NCBI GenBank assembly: GCA_946611835.1 | Contig: CAMOEE010000017.1 | Span: 1 to 19,463, forward strand | DNA: 19,463 nt | Direction: 5' to 3' | From: an uncultured Treponema sp. | Lineage (GTDB): Bacteria > Spirochaetota > Spirochaetia > Treponematales > Treponemataceae | Part shown: positions 15,800-19,463 of the stretch, one piece after another | Layout of the letters: every line of letters starts with the position of its first letter | Numbering within the stretch: the stretch's first letter is position 1 | Position numbers and translations under genes: made by a program | The notes under the pieces: model-generated | Databases searched by the model: none | Told to the model about the DNA's origin: nothing | The model's input: the letters and a program-made list of their open reading frames with translations, nothing else

Positions 15800-16531
15800 C
15801 TACAATGACAAACCGCCATCAAGAACGATGGTCTGGCCGGTGATATAAGAGAAAGCGTCAGAAGCAAGAGCACTGACTACATTTGCCACATCCTCTGCGG
15901 TACCGAAGCGCTGGAGAGGAATGTTCTTGATATATTCGTCACGCTTTTCCTGAGGAATCGCATCAATCATTTCTGTCTGGATAAAACCAGGTGCTACAGC
16001 GTTTACACGGATTCCGTTAGGAGCTAGCTCTTTTGCCAAAGTCTGTGTGAGGGAATTTACAGCACCTTTTGTCGCACTGTAAACGCTCTGGCCAGGAAGG
16101 GCAAATTTGCTTGAAACAGAAGACATATTGATGATAACACCATGCTTCTGCTTGAACATTTTGAGGACTGCAGCCTGAGCACAGTAGATATAGCCCTTGA
16201 TGTTGAGGTCAAGGCACTTATCGAGAGTCTCAGGGTTGAGCATAAGAAGATATTCGTCACGAACGATTCCTGCGTTGTTGACCAGAACATCAATCTGACC
16301 ATACTGTTTGTAGACATCACGAATCATTTTTTTGACTTCATCAAGCTTTGAGACATCTGCCTTGTAAGCAATAGCTTCGCCGCCATCATTTTTGATTGAA
16401 GCGACTACAGCATTTGCCTCGTCGTCTGAGCGGCTGTAATTAACCACTACAGCATATCCGTCTTTTGCAAGACGAATCGCACAAGCTTTTCCGATACCTT
16501 TTGATGAACCAGTAACAATCGCAACTTTCAT
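15800..16531 (-). CDS. fabG: 3-oxoacyl-ACP reductase (FabG)
   Basis: A 243-residue short-chain dehydrogenase/reductase that reduces 3-oxoacyl-ACP with NADPH. Visible features are the cofactor loop TGSSKGIG (7-14), NNAG (85-88), and the catalytic S138, Y151 and K155, the same spacing as E. coli FabG (S138/Y151/K155), with a C-terminal ITGQTIVLDGG typical of FabG. AAGGA lies about 7 bases upstream of the ATG. It starts 16 bases after the fused synthase gene and is followed by fabZ. It probably serves the dedicated carrier protein of this operon; whether it is the housekeeping enzyme cannot be decided without the rest of the genome. Confidence 0.93.
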   Translation of the reverse strand: MKVAIVTGSSKGIGKACAIRLAKDGYAVVVNYSRSDDEANAVVASIKNDGGEAIAYKADVSKLDEVKKMIRDVYKQYGQIDVLVNNAGIVRDEYLLMLNPETLDKCLDLNIKGYIYCAQAAVLKMFKQKHGVIINMSSVSSKFALPGQSVYSATKGAVNSLTQTLAKELAPNGIRVNAVAPGFIQTEMIDAIPQEKRDEYIKNIPLQRFGTAEDVANVVSALASDAFSYITGQTIVLDGGLSL

Positions 16532-16547
16532 TCGTTATCCTTATATT

Positions 16548-18929
16548 TTATTTACCGAGAACGACAGCTGTGTATGAGCCGCCGAGAGCAAAAGAGATTA
16601 CAAGAACTTTATTGAGGTTCCTGCTTTCAAGTGTTTTTCGAGAAACGCTTCCGTCCTTTGAAATTACGAAAGCATTGTCCTTGTCGATGTCGCCATGAAG
16701 CATCATGGCTGCGTGAGCAACCTGAAGTGTCGCAGTACCAGCACGGCCTTCACCGACCCGCTCCTTGACCTCAATTACAGGTTTGTCAGCGAAGCATTTT
16801 GCCATAACTGACTTTTCGATGTCATCGACGACCTTCATGCCGTTTGCAAAACCGTAAACAGCATCGATTTCTTCGAGTTTGACTCCGGAATCAGAGAGTG
16901 CGTCAGAAATTGCCTTTTCGAGGGCTTCTTCTGTTCCTGCAAGCTGACCGAAGCGTACATTCTTGCGGCCATTTCCGTAGCCAAGAATATGAGCGTAAAC
17001 AGTAGCGCCACGAGATTTTGCGTTTGAGTCCTCCTCAAGAACAAGGCTCGTGCTTGCGTCACCGAGAACAAAACCGTCGCTTCCTGAGAAAGGAGCGGCA
17101 AGAGATTTTGCCTTGTATCCAAGCTCATTGAAGAGGTTGTCGATAATCGGGATATTCTCGTCATTGCCCGTAGCGAGCATGATTTTTTCCTGACCTTCTT
17201 TGATTACATTCATTGAGTAAGCAATGCTTGTAAGGCCGGAAAGAGGACCGCTTGTTACGGTTACGCTGTAGCCTTTGAGGCCAGAGCAGATTGAAAGATA
17301 TCCGCCGGCAGCGTTGTAGACTGTGTTAGGGAATTTGAATGCGCTTCCCTTTGCGTTGCCTTTTTCGGCAATAAGCTCTTCGAAATCGTATGTTGAGCCG
17401 AGAGCACCCTCACTTGTTCCAACGATGTTACCAATATCCCTGGCATTTTCTTCGGTGATTGTGAGATTTGCGTCTTTGAGGGCCTTCATGCCTGTAACTA
17501 CCTGAAGCTGGCTGAAATTGTCGAGCTTGCGGTAGAAAGCCATTTTGATTCCGAGAGCATCGTATTCTGATACTTCTATTGTAGAATGAATGCTTGTCTC
17601 AGATGGAGTTTTGCCAGCCTTGACAGATTCAATGTAAGTTTCTTTTGAGTGACCGAGAGGATTAACTAGGCCGAGACCTGTAATCGCAATGTTCGGTTTT
17701 GAATCATTGACTTTTACATCACCAGCGTTCTTGCTGAAAATGATGCTCGCATTGTTTCCGCCGAATGCAAATGAATTGCTCATTACTGCACTAAGTTCCT
17801 TTGAGTGAGGAACATTCTGTACGAAGTCAATTTTTCCGGCTTTTTCCTTGAGTTTTTCCTTGTCTTCTTCTGAATAGCCTAAAGTTGGAAGAACTGTATT
17901 TGTCGTGAGAGCCTTGATAGAGAAAACAGCCTCGATTGCACCAGCCGCACCCAGACAGTGACCTGTCATTGCTTTTGTAGAGCTTGCGCTGAGATTGTCG
18001 TTCTCGCCGTCAAAGACTGTATGGAGCGAAAGGAACTCTGCGTTGTCGTTCTTAGCTGTTCCTGTTCCGTGACCATTTACATAACCGATGTCCTTCTTTG
18101 AGACACCTGAATTCTTGATTGCGCGGTTGATTGCCTCAATCTGACAGAGACCGTCTTCACGAGGAGCCGTGATGTGGTGAGCGTCTGTAGTGACGCCAGC
18201 TCCCAGAACCTCGCAGTACACCTTTGCATTGCGAGCCTTAGCATGAGCGTAAGACTCAACGATAACCATGCCTGCACCCTCACCCAAAGTGATGCCTGTG
18301 CAACGGTTAAATGGAGAGCATCCGTTTTCGTCGAGGGCATGGAGCGAGAGGAATCCAGAATATGGAATTGAAGCGAAAGAATCTGCACCACCAGCAAGAA
18401 CAACATCTGCCTTACCTGCACGAATCAAGTCGCAGGCATAAGCAACGCTGATTGTACCAGCGGCACAGGCATTACCGACATTCGTAACGATACCGCCGGC
18501 ACCTGAAAGTTCAGCCACCTGAGAAGCGATTGGTGCGATTGGCATTTTGAGGATGTCGTTTTTGTCTTTGCCATGCTGATAGTAATGTTCGATACTTGCA
18601 GCACCGCCGACGCAGCTACCGATGATTACGCTGACACGAGGATCGTCGTTAAATTTTGCCAGTCCTGAATCAGCAAGGGCTTCTTTTGCAGCCTTGAGGC
18701 AAAGCTTAGAAGCACGATCTTTTTCTTCCGGAGCGTCAATTTCGTCCAAAGTATCGCAGTTTACTTCTGCGGCAAGTGTTGCATAACAATTTTCTGTGTC
18801 AACGGTAGTCGTATGCTTGATTCCAGAAACAGAAGCGAGGACATTTTTCCATGATTCCTCAACAGAGTTTCCGATAGCACAAATCATGCCCAAGCCAGTT
18901 ACTACGCAGCGGTTCTTTTCTTCAGTCAT
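16548..18929 (-). CDS. Fused tandem beta-ketoacyl synthase: active KS plus Cys-less, chain-length-factor-like KS
   Basis: A 793-residue protein made of two FabF-type condensing-enzyme domains in one reading frame. KS1 (about 6-402) is complete: C155 in GNACAAG, H287 in NGHGTGT, K319 and H324 in STKAMTGH, and the FAFGG turn near 388. KS2 (about 411-793) has the fold and a C-terminal FALGG, but the nucleophile region reads TSGPLSG, with Pro at 562 where Cys belongs; the first His motif is FANGMKV and the second is VGEGRAG, so no catalytic Cys or His remains. Active KS plus inactive KS is the arrangement of KS/chain-length-factor pairs in type II polyketide and aryl-polyene systems, where they are normally separate genes. 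By analogy KS2 would shape the product pocket (inference). It lies 20 bases after the ACP gene and 16 before fabG. Confidence 0.9.
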   Translation of the reverse strand: MTEEKNRCVVTGLGMICAIGNSVEESWKNVLASVSGIKHTTTVDTENCYATLAAEVNCDTLDEIDAPEEKDRASKLCLKAAKEALADSGLAKFNDDPRVSVIIGSCVGGAASIEHYYQHGKDKNDILKMPIAPIASQVAELSGAGGIVTNVGNACAAGTISVAYACDLIRAGKADVVLAGGADSFASIPYSGFLSLHALDENGCSPFNRCTGITLGEGAGMVIVESYAHAKARNAKVYCEVLGAGVTTDAHHITAPREDGLCQIEAINRAIKNSGVSKKDIGYVNGHGTGTAKNDNAEFLSLHTVFDGENDNLSASSTKAMTGHCLGAAGAIEAVFSIKALTTNTVLPTLGYSEEDKEKLKEKAGKIDFVQNVPHSKELSAVMSNSFAFGGNNASIIFSKNAGDVKVNDSKPNIAITGLGLVNPLGHSKETYIESVKAGKTPSETSIHSTIEVSEYDALGIKMAFYRKLDNFSQLQVVTGMKALKDANLTITEENARDIGNIVGTSEGALGSTYDFEELIAEKGNAKGSAFKFPNTVYNAAGGYLSICSGLKGYSVTVTSGPLSGLTSIAYSMNVIKEGQEKIMLATGNDENIPIIDNLFNELGYKAKSLAAPFSGSDGFVLGDASTSLVLEEDSNAKSRGATVYAHILGYGNGRKNVRFGQLAGTEEALEKAISDALSDSGVKLEEIDAVYGFANGMKVVDDIEKSVMAKCFADKPVIEVKERVGEGRAGTATLQVAHAAMMLHGDIDKDNAFVISKDGSVSRKTLESRNLNKVLVISFALGGSYTAVVLGK

Positions 18930-18949
18930 TCTGAATTCCTTATGAGTTT

Positions 18950-19192
18950 TTATGCGTTTGCTACGATGTAGTCAGCGATTGTATCGATGCTCAAGAATGT
19001 CTCTTTTTTAAGACCAGTCATTGAAACGCCGTACTCGTCATCAACGAAAGAAATGATTTCGAGAGAGTCTACTGAATCCAATCCAACCTCATCACCGAAC
19101 AATGGTGTGTCATACTGGAGGATGTCACCGTCAACACCGAGGTTTGACATGAAGAATTCCTTCAATTTTGCCTGAACTTCTGATTTTTCCAT
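18950..19192 (-). CDS. Acyl carrier protein
   Basis: An 80-residue acidic acyl carrier protein. The phosphopantetheine attachment Ser is S40 in GLDSVDSLE, followed by the usual acidic helix. It differs from housekeeping AcpP, whose motif is DSLD: the central motif here is DSVD, and the N-terminal helix and loop are less conserved, as in carrier proteins dedicated to secondary pathways. AAGGAG lies 8 bases before the ATG. It is directly upstream of the fused ketosynthase, and is therefore probably the carrier on which this operon builds its acyl chain. A maturation enzyme (4'-phosphopantetheinyl transferase) is not visible in the window. Confidence 0.92.
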   Translation of the reverse strand: MEKSEVQAKLKEFFMSNLGVDGDILQYDTPLFGDEVGLDSVDSLEIISFVDDEYGVSMTGLKKETFLSIDTIADYIVANA

Positions 19193-19233
19193 AATTTATA
19201 CTCCTTAAAAAAATTGTTTATAAAACATTCGTA

Positions 19234-19301
19234 AAATTTCTCACAGAGAGCACAGAGAATTACCTTTAGCTCTGTGAACTCTTAAACTCTGTGAGGAATT
19301 T
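19234..19301. repeat. Nested inverted repeat of CTCTGTG units
   Basis: A 15-bp outer stem (19234-19248 with 19287-19301, one mismatch that is G-U in RNA) encloses an inner 7-bp stem CACAGAG/CTCTGTG (19251-19257, 19270-19276). Four CTCTGTG-type units are thus present, two in each direction. It lies between the partial gene at the right edge and the ACP gene. No clear T-tract follows on the minus strand. It may be an intercistronic hairpin, a protein site, or a dispersed repeat. Confidence 0.6.
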
Positions 19302-19305
19302 AAAA

Positions 19306-19463
19306 TTACGGGCGAACGATGATGCTCTCAAGTTCCGGGTGCTTCTCAAGCTCTTTTTTGAGACCCTCTTCCCGAGCCTTGTTGCGGTATGCCGGGTCCT
19401 GGAAAGAATATGTGAAGTTTGTGTGAACATCGTAAGTGCCGTTCATGATTGCGAAAGCGTCCT
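19306..19463 (-). CDS. 3' end of an unrecognised gene (cut by window edge)
   Basis: The last 51 codons of a minus-strand gene, open to the right edge and ending in TAA at 19306. The visible part contains YDVHTNFTYSFQDP, then a charged helix (AREEGLKKELEKHPELES) and ends IIVRP. Codon use and the absence of stops support a real gene. I do not recognise the family. It lies 113 bases upstream of the ACP start in the same direction, separated by a nested inverted repeat, so it may or may not belong to the same operon. Confidence 0.7.
   Translation of the reverse strand, partial: DAFAIMNGTYDVHTNFTYSFQDPAYRNKAREEGLKKELEKHPELESIIVRP

Noticed and set aside
19193..19305. CRISPR-like array in the CTCTGTG repeats
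   Set aside because: The units are 7-9 bases, inverted and unequally spaced; there are no spacers of constant length and no cas genes.

Overview
The window looks like a chromosomal segment of a spirochaete, most likely a pectin-degrading gut or rumen Treponema. This is an inference. It rests on the type of DksA/TraR zinc-finger protein at the left edge, two large pectin-modifying lipoproteins with LTSC/FASC lipoboxes and long acidic Ser/Asp/Glu linkers, a LacI-sensor/AraC regulator, and moderate GC with AT-rich intergenic DNA. No rRNA, tRNA, CRISPR array, transposase or phage gene was seen.

Layout, left to right. (1) Positions 1-296 hold the 3' part of a DksA/TraR-like gene on the + strand. 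(2) Positions 321-4073 are a minus-strand operon: a protein with two receiver-like domains (2820-4073), a hybrid histidine kinase without its own sensor domain (1166-2839) and a PHP-domain phosphatase of the HisJ type (321-1169). The three genes overlap by 20 and 4 nt. Three of the four receiver domains lack the phosphoacceptor Asp. (3) Positions 4176-4802 encode a DJ-1/PfpI protein on the + strand, followed by a hairpin terminator that serves mainly the minus strand. (4) Positions 4906-10380 are a minus-strand pectin locus: an SGNH (rhamnogalacturonan-acetylesterase-like) lipoprotein, a GC-rich multi-hairpin spacer, then a pectin methylesterase lipoprotein with Ig-like and beta-sandwich-like extensions. 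The leader of the first gene can fold into alternative terminator and long-stem structures. (5) Positions 10734-12980 encode, divergently, a LacI-type-sensor/AraC regulator whose promoter implies a leaderless mRNA; it is the obvious candidate controller of the pectin genes.

(6) Positions 12981-19463 are a tight minus-strand operon. In transcription order it holds a partial unknown gene at the right edge, an acyl carrier protein, one polypeptide with an active beta-ketoacyl synthase fused to a second synthase domain that lacks the catalytic Cys and His residues, a FabG ketoreductase, a FabZ dehydratase, a PlsC-type acyltransferase, a patatin-like lipase and a LysE-family exporter. Together these give a complete extend-reduce-dehydrate cycle on a dedicated carrier protein, plus transfer, lipid turnover and export functions. 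The synthase/chain-length-factor-like fusion and the missing enoyl reductase in the visible part point to a specialised acyl or polyene product rather than plain fatty acid synthesis. This operon is the most likely undescribed system in the window, but its first genes lie outside it.
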